A DNA stretch of 64,000 nucleotides, from positions 1,054,001 through 1,118,000 of the forward strand of contig NC_089565.1 of NCBI RefSeq assembly GCF_040115645.1, in the 5' to 3' direction. Under the pieces are notes generated by a model that was given only the letters and a program-made list of their open reading frames with translations, was not told the origin of the DNA and did not search any database. This document shows positions 33,481-44,929 of this stretch, one piece after another. This stretch comes from Euwallacea fornicatus (lineage: Eukaryota; Arthropoda; Insecta; Coleoptera; Curculionidae). Both the position numbers and the translations under genes were made by a program. Position 1 is the stretch's first letter. Every line of letters starts with the position of its first letter.

Positions 33481-34849
33481 TAGTCTTCAGTATATTCAAT
33501 TCAGATGTAATCTTCATATTCCTCCCATATTCCACTTGGATTTTTTATTTAGATGTCTCGTTTTGATTTTTTTTTGGGCTTAATTATCTAGAATGTATAT
33601 CATTTTCAAATCCTTATAACAATACTTCTGCATTTTCAATTTTTATTAAAATGTTCTTCATGAAAAGCGCTTAATCCGAGAATCAAAGCGAAACAAATTC
33701 AAGTTTATTTAAGTGAGTATAATCGAATTTGTATGATCGAAAGCTTTCACAACCTTGTCGTTCACAAATGAATAAGTGATTTATTAATTACTCTAGAAAG
33801 AATCTCTCAGCAGTGATCATTAAACTCGCTACAAAGGTATTTTCGCACAATCCTGAAATAGGTACCTACTGAAAAGCTCACTGTATTATTCTATTTCTCT
33901 CGTTTCATCACTGAAAATAAAATACCGAGATTCCGATAAGCCGCTCAGGTGCGAAAATAAGAAGCTTTCACTAATTTCCAAACAATTCTCTCTATGCGTA
34001 AAGGGAAAATTGGATGTACCTAATGGAAAGTGAATCATACACTTAATTTCATAACAACTTTGGATCATACTTGTAGGTGTTCGCTAAGTAATTACAAACG
34101 CATTCACAATTTGATGAACTTGTTTAATATCGCCAATAAATAAAAACGTCGAAAGCTCAAATATCAACTTTCGCACAGCTTCAAAAGTCTTTGTTAAATG
34201 TGGTTACACATTAGTTCGGATTGGGTATCAATCTAAGTCGGAAGTAGCGATTACTGATCTTAGTTGATGGATATTATAGGAAAAATATATAATCTTACAT
34301 CTAAGCAGACGTAAGTAGACGTAAGACGTAAGTAATTAATAAAATATTAATAACCAATTAAATGCTAAAATATCGAGCTACGGGATCCTTCATGCGATGG
34401 AAAACTTGAGACGACTAGTTGATTGTTGGATGATGTGCGTACTGATCGATCATTATTTTATATGTGTTAGACTATGCCGATCTGTCACGGATTTTGATGT
34501 ATCAGGTGTGAAAATAGAGAAAATTTGCAAAACGCCAATGAACTGAAAAAAAAAATCGATATAGCATAATTTTTCATAACTTTCCAGGCATTAAACCTCA
34601 GAGATGACTTAGCCGAAATTCTTCATATTAAAAATATCTGCAAAGCCCTTTCTCCTAGTTAGGTATGTAGGCCAATTTCTAGTTTAATCCATTTTTGTAA
34701 TGCGTCACAGGGCAAAGAAACATCCACTGCAAAAATGTAAAATTTGAGCTCATTGGGTTTGATATCTGTGGTACAACTGAGTCACGTCATCCTTTATCGA
34801 TATCTCACAACGTGTTAACACTCTTTTTTTCCTTGTGAAAAAATGTTAC
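33481..34849. other. Noncoding stretch
   Basis: No gene, TIR pair or tandem repeat was recognised. Confidence 0.4.
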
Positions 34850-35057
34850 ATGAGGCATTGAAGCAAAACCGGCTCAATGCACAAAATTTAGTGTTATATA
34901 TGTCACGTTGATGGTGATGCCAATGCCCATTAGAAGACAAAATTCTCTTTAAATAATAAGTTACGACAAGGTCGCGTAAAAAACAAAAAAAATCAATGAC
35001 CGTTTTCTTCATTAATAAAAATTTGTGCTTAGGCCACTTTTGCGTCCAACGGCTCAT
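34850..35057 (-). mobile_element. MITE with ATGAGGC ends, copy 1
   Basis: The ends are ATGAGGCATTGAAGCAAAAC (34850) and TTTTGCGTCCAACGGCTCAT (ending 35057), which form an imperfect inverted repeat. Read on the minus strand, the 208 bp align with the plus-strand copy at 38333-38592: both contain GCAAAAGTGGCC..AGCA.AAA and ACACTAAATTTTGT. The end sequence is unlike the Tc1/mariner ends elsewhere, so a different transposase superfamily probably moved it. No target duplication was identified. Confidence 0.65.
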
Positions 35058-36649
35058 ATAGTATTTAGTCAAAGTTCGCACCTTTTAATTTGTTTTCCTC
35101 TATAGCGAGTGTTTATTATTAGATTTCAATGACATAAATTGGCTCTAAAAGCGCATACAAGAGTACAAAATCAGTGGCGTACAGCTGGAGTTCGAAAAAC
35201 AATGCTCAGGAATATTTTACGAAGGCGAAAAACAAATTAATAAAAATTTTTGTTAAATCAACTTTTAGTTGATTATGCACTCGGTTGCTTTAACGTCAAA
35301 ACTGAAAATAAAACGCCATTTAATATTTTGAAAAATATGGCGGAATGGTTTTGTTCGATTTTTGGAAAAAAACATATGGGTAATTCCAAAAATGTTGCTG
35401 TTTTTGCTCGTTGCTCTGTATAGCAGAAGTTTAGCATCCTGAATTGAATCTAGAAATATAAAGAGAAAAAATAGAAATTTTGAAGTGATAAATTCATGAA
35501 CGAACACCAAGAGACGAGGCTTATGTTCAAAGTAAAAGATTGTGAAAATTACTTGCTTCTTCACATAGTCATAAAACTTTCTTGTGTTACATCGAAAAAT
35601 TTTAAAACCACACCCAGTCTAGTGCTCTGACAACCGAGTAGTGTGGAATTCAACGAACCTCTCGCCCACTAAAAACCTCGTTCCAGAAGGACATAGGGTT
35701 GGGGTCAGAGAGGATTGCAAGCTGTTACGCTATAAACGATTCGACTTCTGTTAATTGTTAAGCACTCCCGCATACCAACTCTTCAACGTATCTAATGTCA
35801 TTTGAGAAAATTACGAGGCTTCTTCCCTCTTTGGATCATTTCGGTTCTATGGTACTTCCTTTCTCTCTTTGTGTAATCGAGAGCGCCTTCCTGATGACTC
35901 CATGCTCAATTAGTGTCATTTGAAGTTACACGACAACACCACACTTCAAGTCACTTTGTCTATGCCCTATTGGTCACGTAGCATGATGGTACTGCTTTTG
36001 ATGTGTGAATCCTACAGAAGTTTTCGTTTCTTTTTTCAGAAATGGAAATTGTGTCTTCTTGGATGTTGTTTACGTTTTCTCTAGAACTGCTTATTTTTGC
36101 GTTGTGACATTCAAATCCTTTTTCTGTAGGTCCGTCCTTAGATGTATGATCCTTCAGTCTGTGTATGCTCTTCTATGAACTTTCCTACCGTACTTGTCTT
36201 AAAGAGCGTATGATGTGAGAAGTCGTTCCCTCAAGAGGCCCGCGTCCAGTCACTTCCCTGTCCAGTACTTATTTTTTGTGTTTTGGTGTTAAATATGTAT
36301 TCGTGGAATAAATAGAGGGTTCCCATTTAAAAAAAAATGAGTTTTTTACAATTTTAATGATAATTTTGGACTTTCTTTTAGAATACCTTGTATGAAAAAA
36401 GTTGATTTAATTAACTGATCCAAGGACTGCAAAGCATTTTGTACAATAGCGCAGAATTTCATTGCAAAATATTTAGCAATTTTCGAATTATTAGAAAATA
36501 CATTAAAGGCTGAAACTCTAATTATTTTTGGAAAATTCTAAATATCTCGAAAACCGTAAAAATTAGATATAGAACGACACGAAACATGAATACACAATAT
36601 ACACGAAAAATGTTTATATTGTTCCACAGAATCGAAATTTATTATAATA
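35058..36649. other. Noncoding stretch, pyrimidine-rich on the plus strand
   Basis: No protein-coding signal was recognised. The 35.6-36.3 kb segment is T- and C-rich with few open frames and ends with an AATAAA near 36309; it could be a transcript end or a solo LTR, but no repeat partner is visible. The minus-strand frame at 35265-35564 has no domain signal. Confidence 0.35.
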
Positions 36650-36836
36650 TATAGGGTGTTCCGTTTAAAATAAGCGAGTTGACATTCATTTCCGGTATAA
36701 CCGGAAGTGGTATTTTCATGAAAATATTTTTAATCAATAGATCACCTCCACTTTAGTACGATGCCCAAGTTTAAACTTTTTCCTAGTCATAGCTTTCAAG
36801 ATACGAATAGTGGCCGTATTCGTTGGACACCCTGTA
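36650..36836. mobile_element. Small MITE with GGGTGTCC-type ends
   Basis: TATAGGGTGTTCCGTTTAAA (36650) faces ATTCGTTGGACACCCTGTA (ending 36836). It is about 187 bp and noncoding, with weak internal pairing beyond the outer 15-17 bases. Confidence 0.6.
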
Positions 36837-36914
36837 TAGAAGTAAAGCCACTTGTCGATACAAGCCGCTGTTTGATGTAACCCTGACATTAGACGAATAA
36901 ATTGTAGGTGCTTT

Positions 36915-37500
36915 TTGTTAGGTTCGATTGTCCGGATAGTGTTTTAGTTATTGAACACTGATCGAAGCCTGGTAACTCGTATTTTGTTGATGACTATTCT
37001 GTAACAAATTAATCCCACTATAGGACTAACACTACTCACGGTGTGTCCATTAAACTGGTTCCCGAGAGACCTGAAGGCGGAATGTCAACTAAGTTAAAGG
37101 TCTCTAAATCTCTCTTCTCTAAATTGAATTGAGGGCAATTTTAGATGGTTTTGATTTAGTTAAGAAACAGTGGCAGTAGTCCGATGACCAAATTAGTTCA
37201 GGTTGATTACTATTCTATCATAATTTCTTCCCACGTCCAACGATACTCATGGTGTCTTACTAATAATTCCTGACAAAAGGGCGGAAACGTAAATGTAAAC
37301 CAACCTTAAAGTTTCCTCTCCGGCTTAAGCGGAATGAGCAATTTAATTCTTGGGTAATTTTGAATGGTTTTGATTGTCCGTTTATTGATTTTTTTACAGA
37401 CCATTGGTCGTTTTCGTCAATCTCTAGTCCGTAATTTTATTCTGCTGCACGGCCAATTGCATTCAAGTTGACTTATCTGCGCTAGTTCAATAATGAGGTC
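36915..37500 (+). repeat. Satellite-like tandem repeat, period about 217 bp
   Basis: Two diverged units lie side by side. TTGATGACTATTCTGTAACA at 36987 corresponds to TTGATTACTATTCTATCATA at 37204, a 217 bp offset. CTACTCACGGTGTGTC corresponds to ATACTCATGGTGTCTT. CAATTTTAGATGGTTTTGAT near 37137 corresponds to TAATTTTGAATGGTTTTGAT near 37356. Partial units flank them (TTAGGTTCGATTGTCCGG near 36919 matches GGTTTTGATTGTCCG; a further piece follows 37421). Units are heavily diverged, so this is an old array remnant. Confidence 0.65.
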
Positions 37501-38332
37501 TTCTCTACACCAATCAGTTTCACGATCTTAATGTGTACAGGGTGTTTAACTGCAGTTTTGCTTACTGGTGAACTCGAATGCTTATTTGCTTTTACTTCAT
37601 CGGCCTGCTGAGGCAGGTTGATCCGCATTTGACTCATTTTGAAATAGAGCTATCGCGTCTATATTAATTAAAAAAAAAAAGGTTAAGCATCTTAACCCTT
37701 CTGCCGCCTGTTTGGGCTTGAAGAGTTCTCTGGCTTTCTCCTATCTCGCAACTCATGTGGAATCACCGATAAGAACTTGGAACCTGCCGGGTCCCTAATT
37801 GATCACATACGTTCTGACATTGTATTGATTGTCTAGGTGCCGCTTAATGGGCAATTTGTGTCGCTGTAACTTATAATCTACAGAACGTTCACGAAAAGGG
37901 AAGGCTTAGTGAGAATCAACGTTGATAGTACACATGTTGCCCTCTACCGGCGTTAGTTTCAAATTTGTGAAATATCAACGGTGGACTCTGCATCAATATC
38001 TATCTACGATTTTTCATTCGCAATTTTAATTTTGGAGTTAACTTTAGAGATGGAGACTAAACCACCAGCGTTTTGTTAACTTTTTCAGGGATTCCTTAAC
38101 CATTAGAGCTATTCCGTAAATTGGCAGTAAATGCCATTGTTATACTTTGGCTATTTTTACATCGCATTATCGAAATGTATTTATCATCGCAAATTCATGA
38201 AATTACACAATCAAAGGACATAGGTGCCGTTATTGTGTTTTTTGAAGGTGTGGGTTTCACAAGCAATGCAATATGTCTATAGGGACGGCGAGAACGAGAT
38301 CACGCTCAAATATTTAAAGCATGGAAAGACAT
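37501..38332. other. Noncoding stretch
   Basis: No gene was recognised. A solo end-like TACAGGGTGTTTAACTG lies near 37538. Confidence 0.35.
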
Positions 38333-38592
38333 ATGAGGCATTAAGCGCAAAAGTGGCCAAAGCAAAAAATTGATTTCTGAGGAAAACGGTTTTCCAACAT
38401 TTTCCTTTTAGAATTTCTTATGCGAACTTGTTATAGCTTTTCATTTAAACAGTACTTTGTTTTTTTCCTAGTCGCCATTGACGTCACCATTAACACTGCG
38501 TATGTAACATTAAATGTTCAGTGCTGTTTTACAGTCATAATTCAGAACACTAAATTTTGTAAGTTGAGTCGTTTTTGCGCTCAACGCCTCAT
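38333..38592 (+). mobile_element. MITE with ATGAGGC ends, copy 2
   Basis: ATGAGGCATTAAGCGCAAAA (38333) is mirrored by TTTTTGCGCTCAACGCCTCAT (ending 38592). The arms pair better than in the inverted copy at 34850-35057, to which this 260 bp element aligns over most of its length with a few internal indels. Confidence 0.7.
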
Positions 38593-39411
38593 AGAGTCCC
38601 TAACAAAAGTGAAAATTTAGTGCCGTTTTATCTTCAGCCTTTTCGCTTAATCCTCTTTACCTGCAAAGTTAATTTGCGCGAGCCGGACATATGGTCTTTA
38701 CAGGACGTCCTTGCAGGAGCCAGATCGAGTTTAAATATTTTTAAGCAGCAAAACATACGAAAGATTCCTCAACTTTAACCATTTTTTTAATTAAAGGTTA
38801 AATGTGGGAGCGCAATTATGATTAATTTTATGCAAATACCGCAGACGTCCTCGCAGTTATTTCGAAAAATTTCTACATGTTGGAACCAAAAATGTGTCTG
38901 AATCGTAAATTGGCTTTGTTTGTCGCAATGATTTAACAAATATGATCTAATTGTGTAAATATTCCTAAAAACATAGTTAAAACATAAATTGATCTGTAGA
39001 CAAAGTGTACTAATTTTTCGCTGATGATATTTGCATAATAATTTTTAAAATGTGAGGCAGAGTGAGGCTTCCTCAATTTGAGAAAATGTTCTACTCCATT
39101 TTGGAAAGAGATGTCTGAACTACGACAGAATTTTTACCGTAGCGTTATACTGAGCATAAGCAAAGGGAAACAGAAGGGTAAAAACAATTATTGCAATTCA
39201 AAATTTGATATACAATTGTATTTTGGTAGCAGTGGAAGCACTCATGTGCAGTTCCTATTTTCCACTGATGACCTCAAACCAGCTTCATATTTTCATAATC
39301 ATATGTATTTTTGATATGTGAAAACTCAAATCATCAAGGATTTTGACTTGTTCCTTATATATTTTATTTATTGCTTCTATTACCAACTAATGGTTAGACT
39401 AGAAGATTAAA
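38593..39411. other. Noncoding stretch
   Basis: No gene was recognised; the short open frames at 38575-38778 and 39078-39314 lack any domain signal. Confidence 0.4.
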
Positions 39412-40536
39412 TACAGGGTGTCCGAAAAAGTCATGTCATAAATTCTGGGCTAAAATAATACTAGTGCTTCATATAAAAAAAATCTTAGAGACCTTCGTTA
39501 CCAAGTTATACATTCTCAAAATGAGATGTGAAAAAAGTGTTTTTGCTGTAATTTTTAAACAATTATCGTGGTGATAATGAAAGTTGGGCTGTTTCAACAA
39601 CTGTTGAATGTTTGAATATGAATGTTTCATATGGATTCCTTCTACAGGGGAAGTAAAAATGTGTCGTTTAAACTCACAAATTTTTTTAGTAAGTTAATGG
39701 AATCACTTTTTGTTCAATTTTTTTTTCTATAAAAAGGTATAGTTTGTTTTAGTCGATACCTTGTACCGTTTCTGAGAAAATCGCTTTTTATTATCAAAAT
39801 ACACCACACATGCCAACAATTTTAAATCTAATAAAATAGCAATTTATTATAAAAAATTATATGTATGACAGCTAAAGTTATCAAGAAACTCTAATATGGA
39901 CATTTTGGCCTGCAAGTTCGAACATTAGATGCATATTTCCATATTGCTTGTTGCTAAACTCTAAGCAATTATCAAAATAACTTATGTTGATGACATTGAT
40001 TGTTGGCATAAACATTTTTGATAACTAGCTATAAAACATACGACTTTTTTTAATATAAACTGTCTTTTTTTATTTCAAATTGTTAGCATGTACGGCGCAC
40101 GTTGATAACAGAATGTGATTATCTCAAAAACGGTACAAGATATTAATTAAAGCCAAATACACCATTTTTGTAGGAAAATTATGAAAAAATCAAGCTATGA
40201 GAAAATAAAACTAATTTCGTCGATTCAATGAAACAATAAACGAGTTTAAATTAGACATTTTGACCTGTGTAAGGAACACAAACGAAACATCTGAATATTT
40301 ACATCTGAAAATTAGCACGATTATGAGTTATTTACATCATCCAACTTTCATGGGCACCATGATAATTGTTTAAGAGTTACAGGAAAAAATATATTATTTT
40401 TTTTAATTTTTTACTTTGAGAACGAATACCTTGGTAACGCAGGCCGTTAGTATTTTTTTATGTGACATACTAGAATTATTTCAGTCTTCTCTATAACTCC
40501 AAAAATTTATGACAGGACTTTTTCAGACACCCTGTA
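39412..40536. mobile_element. Non-autonomous long-TIR element, 1.1 kb
   Basis: TACAGGGTGTCCGAAAAAGT (39412) is mirrored by ACTTTTTCAGACACCCTGTA (ending 40536). The arms pair over about 420 bp with indels: GTTACCAAGTTATACATTCT mirrors the region near 40424-40443, and ATACCTTGTACCGTTTCTGA mirrors CAAAAACGGTACAAGATAT near 40125-40144. No transposase frame lies in the roughly 290 bp interior. The architecture is that of the coding long-TIR elements, so it is probably a deletion derivative. Confidence 0.82.
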
Positions 40537-41222
40537 TAGAAATATTAATTTAGGCGCAAAAACCATGTGAAAAAAATAGGTCATAATAAATATGTGTGGA
40601 GAACGAAAAGACTTGTTGCCTTAGCATGCAAAAGGAAGTATTTATTGATCAGAGTTTACATTGTTTTTTTATTTATATATTCGCCTATAATATAAAAAAA
40701 TATGTAAATATGTAATAATTTATCTGATTTTATCCCCAATTCCAACATAGATAGTATGTTAATAGCAATTAAAGATCTCCGTAATTACGGTAGTTCGTTG
40801 ACATAAATGGCAGGAACGTTTACAGTTTAAAGTAATGCGCAGTCTCAGAATAACAATAACATTAATGGAATACTAAATTAAACGCACTGAAATCTGTTTA
40901 GTATCTTCACACAGGCTGGACTCCGGATCATGTCTTCGATGCTCAGTGCAGACTTGTCGACGCAGAGCGCGTTACTAAAAACCAAAATGAGTTGAAAAAG
41001 TGAAAAACATTGCAAATGAAGGAATTAATTTTGATAACTTATTGGTTTATACTTCGTTTCCATTAGGACAGAGATTCACAAGAATATCACATCATGTCGA
41101 ACCAGGTGAGCTAAGAGAGATGCGAAGCAAATTCTATCATAATATATTTTTTTCGATTTTGCTGTATGCATCTCGAACTTATGATGCAACCAAACTTAAC
41201 TCCGATGAGAGCAAGTGAAATA
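40537..41222. other. Stretch upstream of the mariner
   Basis: A 72-codon frame at 41000-41218 stops at the mariner border. Its composition is not clearly coding and no domain was recognised. Confidence 0.35.
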
Positions 41223-42494
41223 TTAGGTCTACCGGAAAGTTCTATCCGATAATTTCGTTTCAAGTTTAAACATGTATGCGCACATTCTTTTGAGCCATAT
41301 GTGGCCGTGTTTCTTTATAACTGCATGTACATACATGTTTCCTTCGAAATTAACTACAGTAAAGATATCTTATGTCATTAAGCTAGACGCGATTGTGAAA
41401 ACGTGGGTACTAATGAAATTCATTTGAGGCACTGTATGTTGCATGAATTCCAACGGGGTGGAAATGCTACGAAAGCATGTCGAAATTTAGTAAAACTTTT
41501 TGAAGGAGATACTGATTCAGAAAGAACATGTAGGGGATGTTTCGAAGAATTTGAACCAGGTGATTTCGATCTTAGTGATAAGGCACGTTCTAGGCGGTCA
41601 TCTCCAATTGATGACGATATTGTAAAGATCATGATGCGCCAAGATCCCTTTCTAACAACATCGGAGATCGCGGAGAAACTTAGCTCAACAAACCATTTCA
41701 GACCATATTTGGAAGCTAGGATTGGTCCACTAATATTCCAGATAAATGTCTCATGAGTTAAGTGACAAAAATTTGCATGACCGCATCATCATATGCACAT
41801 CTCTGCTTGCTCGAAACAAAAATGAACCTTTCTTGGGCCGTATGATTAAGGGTGATAAAAAGTGGAATATGTATGAAAACATTATAAGGAAAAGAGCGTA
41901 CTGTAAACCTGGACAATTTATTCCCTCCACTCCTAAATTTGGATTGAGCCTTGAAAAGAGAAAGCTGTATATATGGTGGGACATCTAAGGACCAATCCAT
42001 TACGACCTTTTGAAACCAACGAAAAGCTCAATTCGGAGAAATACTGCTGGCAAATGGATGACTTAAAGAAAGTACTCCGAGAAAAGATGGATGATGGAGA
42101 TGTTCAACAGAAAGCAAATCATTTTGTACTACGACAATGCCAGACCACATGCTGCTTTCGCAAGAAAATCGCAAAGCTAGGCTGGGAAATTCTCTCGTAT
42201 CCACCATACTCGCCAGACCTTGCACCCTCTGATTTTAACTTGTTCCTCTCTTTGCAAAATTTTTCGGCGGGAAAAAAATTCAAAAGTAAAGATGTCAAAA
42301 CAGCACTTCTTGAGTTTTTCGTCTCCGAAGAGAGACCGTCCTTCAAAAATGGGATTTATAAATTGCCATCGCGCTGGCAAGAAGTCATAAACAATAATGG
42401 AAATTTTATCGTACAGTAAATATTGTTAGATGGATAAAAAACTGCATAATTTTCTTCTTCTTCATAAACGGATGGAACTTTCCGTTATACCAAA
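41223..42494 (+). mobile_element. Near full-length mariner element
   Basis: TTAGGTCTACCGGAAAGTTC (41223) is mirrored by GGAACTTTCCGTTATACCAAA (ending 42494), with TA on both sides (41221-41222, 42495-42496). The length of 1,272 bp is what a complete mariner has. The TIR and transposase place it in a different lineage from the relic at 2.8 kb, nearer the irritans/Hsmar2-like group by sequence style. Confidence 0.9.
41403..42419 (+). pseudogene. Mariner transposase pseudogene with few lesions
   Basis: The first helix-turn-helix region is intact (NEIHLRHCMLHEFQRGGNAT, then CRGCFEEFEPGDFDLSDKAR and TTSEIAEKL). The expected start codon reads GTG at 41403. After a frameshift near 41755 come HDRIIICTSLLARNKNEPFL, the first Asp in MIKGDKKWNMYEN, a stop at 41986-41988, the second Asp in ILYYDNARPHAAFA, and the third in SPDLAPSDFNLFLSL after another frameshift. 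It ends with LPSRWQEVINNNGNFIVQ and a stop at 42417-42419. The spacing fits DD34D. All catalytic Asp residues survive, which suggests fairly recent inactivation. Confidence 0.9.
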
Positions 42495-42876
42495 TATATG
42501 AACGAAAGGGAAAATTTGATGCTCGGTGTTGATCAATGAATAATGCAATTAACGTTTCAAGGTGTTTAAGTTCTTTAGAAAAATTCATGTTAAATAAAAC
42601 TCCTTCTGACTTTAATCTCGAGAAAATATTACTTTCCGAACAATTCCTTTTCATCTAATTCTGGAGCAAAATTGGAATTTCCGACGTCTGCCGCATGATA
42701 AAAGTCATCTCTTGGGTACTTAAGGTACTAGAAAGGTTATTTTCTAATGCACCTAGCGAAGACTTCGCAAGGTCGGCTGTGGTCATTGTCGAATAAGAAG
42801 TACCAACTGACTTACGTCAAAAAACTCCGTAGATTACAAAGGTATTATTTAGTATTGAACACGCACTTTTTTTCAG

Positions 42877-43012
42877 TCTCCGGCCTTATGGACTTAGACC
42901 CCGATGCACCCCCTTTCACTCCACCACCAAAGATCATGATAAGGTATCCATCGGAAAACTCAACTCCAACGTTATCACCGATGATTGTTGTTAAAGAACC
43001 TCAGTGTTCCAG
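42877..43012 (+). CDS. Candidate exon of an unidentified gene (first visible)
   Basis: The exon is preceded by a strong acceptor (CACTTTTTTTCAG, ending 42876) and followed by a donor (CCAG, then GTAGAAC at 43013). It encodes SGLMDLDPDAPPFTPPPKIM and then IRYPSENSTPTLSPMIVVKE, a proline- and serine-rich stretch with coding-like composition. Joined to the next exon it keeps the frame across the splice (the AG of 43011-43012 plus the A of 43094 makes Arg). I do not recognise a family. The upstream exon was not found; the 36 bp gap back to the open frame before it is too short for an intron. Confidence 0.5.
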
Positions 43013-43093
43013 GTAGAACATTTTCCTGATAACACCTCAGCTACTTTACATACCTACTGAATTATACTAATGGTTTACGGTATGTTTAACTAG

Positions 43094-43340
43094 ATACTCC
43101 AGAAGATCCGTGCGCCAACAACTAGTGGTGAGTGGTCCCCGACCAATACTAGGCAGCAAACTTCCATTTCCTCGACCGATTCTGGGAAGAAAAGAAGAAC
43201 CTGTGAGGGACGAAGCTGCTGAACATATAGGAAAAGAGTTTCGAAACGTGAATAGATCCTTCCAAAGGATGAAGATGAAGGAAGACAATGCTGCCTTAAG
43301 GCAGAAAGAGGAAAGCCTTTCTCAAAGTGTTTTGGTTTGA
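43094..43340 (+). CDS. Candidate exon of the same unidentified gene (terminal?)
   Basis: The exon follows an 81 bp intron (43013-43093) ending TTTAACTAG. It reads in phase from the previous exon: YSRRSVRQQLVVSGPRPILG, then FPRPILGRKEEPVRDEAAEH and IGKEFRNVNRSFQRMKMKED, ending QKEESLSQSVLV and a TGA at 43338-43340. The last 50 residues look helical and charged, possibly a coiled coil. An AATAAA at 43505-43510 could be the poly(A) signal. Alternatively the exon may splice on toward 44703 through a weak donor (CAAA, then GTGTTT). Confidence 0.5.
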
Positions 43341-43693
43341 AACGAAATATTTCTTTCGATTAAGTTGTTTGAGTAATTGATAATTTCATTGAACTTGCGA
43401 CGTTTTTATTGTGTTACGTTAAAATGCGATGTGAGGAAATGTTACAGCCACCACCTTAATCATTTTTTGAATCGCTCCCGTTCCGCGTTAAATGAAATTC
43501 AGGAAATAAATTAATTTTATTCACTAAAATCGAAATTAATTTAACAACCGATAAACTACTTTTGGACCATCTCGGATTTGGAGTACCAAAGCGTTTGTTG
43601 CAAGAATATACTTGTATGGTATTCTTTTGGCGTCAAGGCAAAGCCGGCAATTTTGTCGATATTTCAATGCAGTATTTATTCAACAGACAGATG

Positions 43694-43973
43694 GGCAAAA
43701 TAAGCTTAATGTGGACCAAAACGGCAAAACTTCTCTTTAACTGTTCTAAAACCATCAGATTTGCTCCAAATCACGTAAATTGTACGATCTAGGGCTATTT
43801 CCATCATTTCCATCAATCCGGAGGTTAAATAACCCCAATTCCGTGGTAACGTCGTGTTTCGTCTTAAATTGATCGAAAACCATGATTTCGCTTTGTACAA
43901 GTGACGTTACACGCAGATTTGCTCAAATCGACTCAAATTGGCAAAATAAGCTTAATGTGGACAAAAACGGCAA
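43694..43973 (+). repeat. 34 bp direct repeat, 246 bp apart
   Basis: GGCAAAATAAGCTTAATGTG plus 14 further bases occurs at 43694-43727 and again at 43940-43973 with one mismatch. The sequence between is not obviously repeated. It could be the trace of a local duplication or of a deleted element. Confidence 0.75.
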
Positions 43974-44702
43974 TTCGCACTTTCGCTGATCTAAAGTAGT
44001 AGACCAAAAGATGTTATTGACCCTATTGTTCTTGGATTTCCATTATACTCCGGGTCGTAACTTCTGTTTCAACTCAGTTATGGTATCGCGATGGTAACTG
44101 CCACCTGTTGGCAACACCAGTACTGGAGATATGTTTTCAAGAAGTCACTCAGCCACATGAGAAAACCTATAAAATCAAGTAGAATATGCTCTAATCCATC
44201 CCTCTATTATATTCAGCCATTTTCGTGACTGATTAAAAAAAAGGACCGTGACTGAACTTAAAGTGTAAATGTGTTAACCTTCATTTTAAATCGCTGAACA
44301 ATCCATATCATTATGTTTTAAAGATATTATAATATAATTTAAATGTCCTTGACTATGTCTGACTAAGACAGGTGAAATTGATCAATATCAATGGAACAGC
44401 ACCGCTCAACTTGAAAATTACTCTTTGCTGCATTTGTCTCATCATTCACGTGTATTACTCGTTTTTCTCAACCTCACCTCCTATATTATAGTTCGACATT
44501 AATAAATTTAACGCAATTAAACGGTTATTGCTTTTTTCGCACCAAACGGTGTCTATGAAACTGAGGACAGTCCGGACATGATTAGTCCAGGTAATGGTTA
44601 GTTCAGCGGCCTATTTCATGATTCCCCACTCCCGGTAACTATCTTTGAATAACATTAACTTTCAGTGATTTTTACCTCTTATCATTACCTAAATTTTTTT
44701 AG

Positions 44703-44782
44703 AAGATGAGATGAAATACGTTAAACACCAACAAGTTACCGAGGCCATTGATTCATTGGTTGATGATATTGTCCGTCCGAGT
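44703..44782 (+). CDS. Candidate short exon of an unidentified gene
   Basis: It is preceded by CTAAATTTTTTTAG (acceptor ending 44702) and followed by AGT then GTAAGG (donor at 44783). Between them the frame reads DEMKYVKHQQVTEAIDSLVD and DIVRPS, hydrophilic and coding-like with no stop. It needs one base from the preceding exon. It may belong with the exons at 42877-43340 or to another transcript; no family was recognised. Confidence 0.4.
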
Positions 44783-44929
44783 GTAAGGTGCGCTTAAGAA
44801 TTTTACAAAATTTCCGCTAAAAGATCCTTCTCGCTCTCCCCAGGTTGTTCCCTCGGAAAATCACCGCCAGGTTAGTTCAGGTTAGTTACATAAGGTGGGG
44901 ATGGCGAAACCTCCGTTCTTGGCTTCTTT

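Noticed and set aside
42841..42876. Very short intron joining 42747-42840 to 42877
   Set aside because: 36 bp is below the practical minimum for spliceosomal introns; the upstream exon must lie elsewhere.
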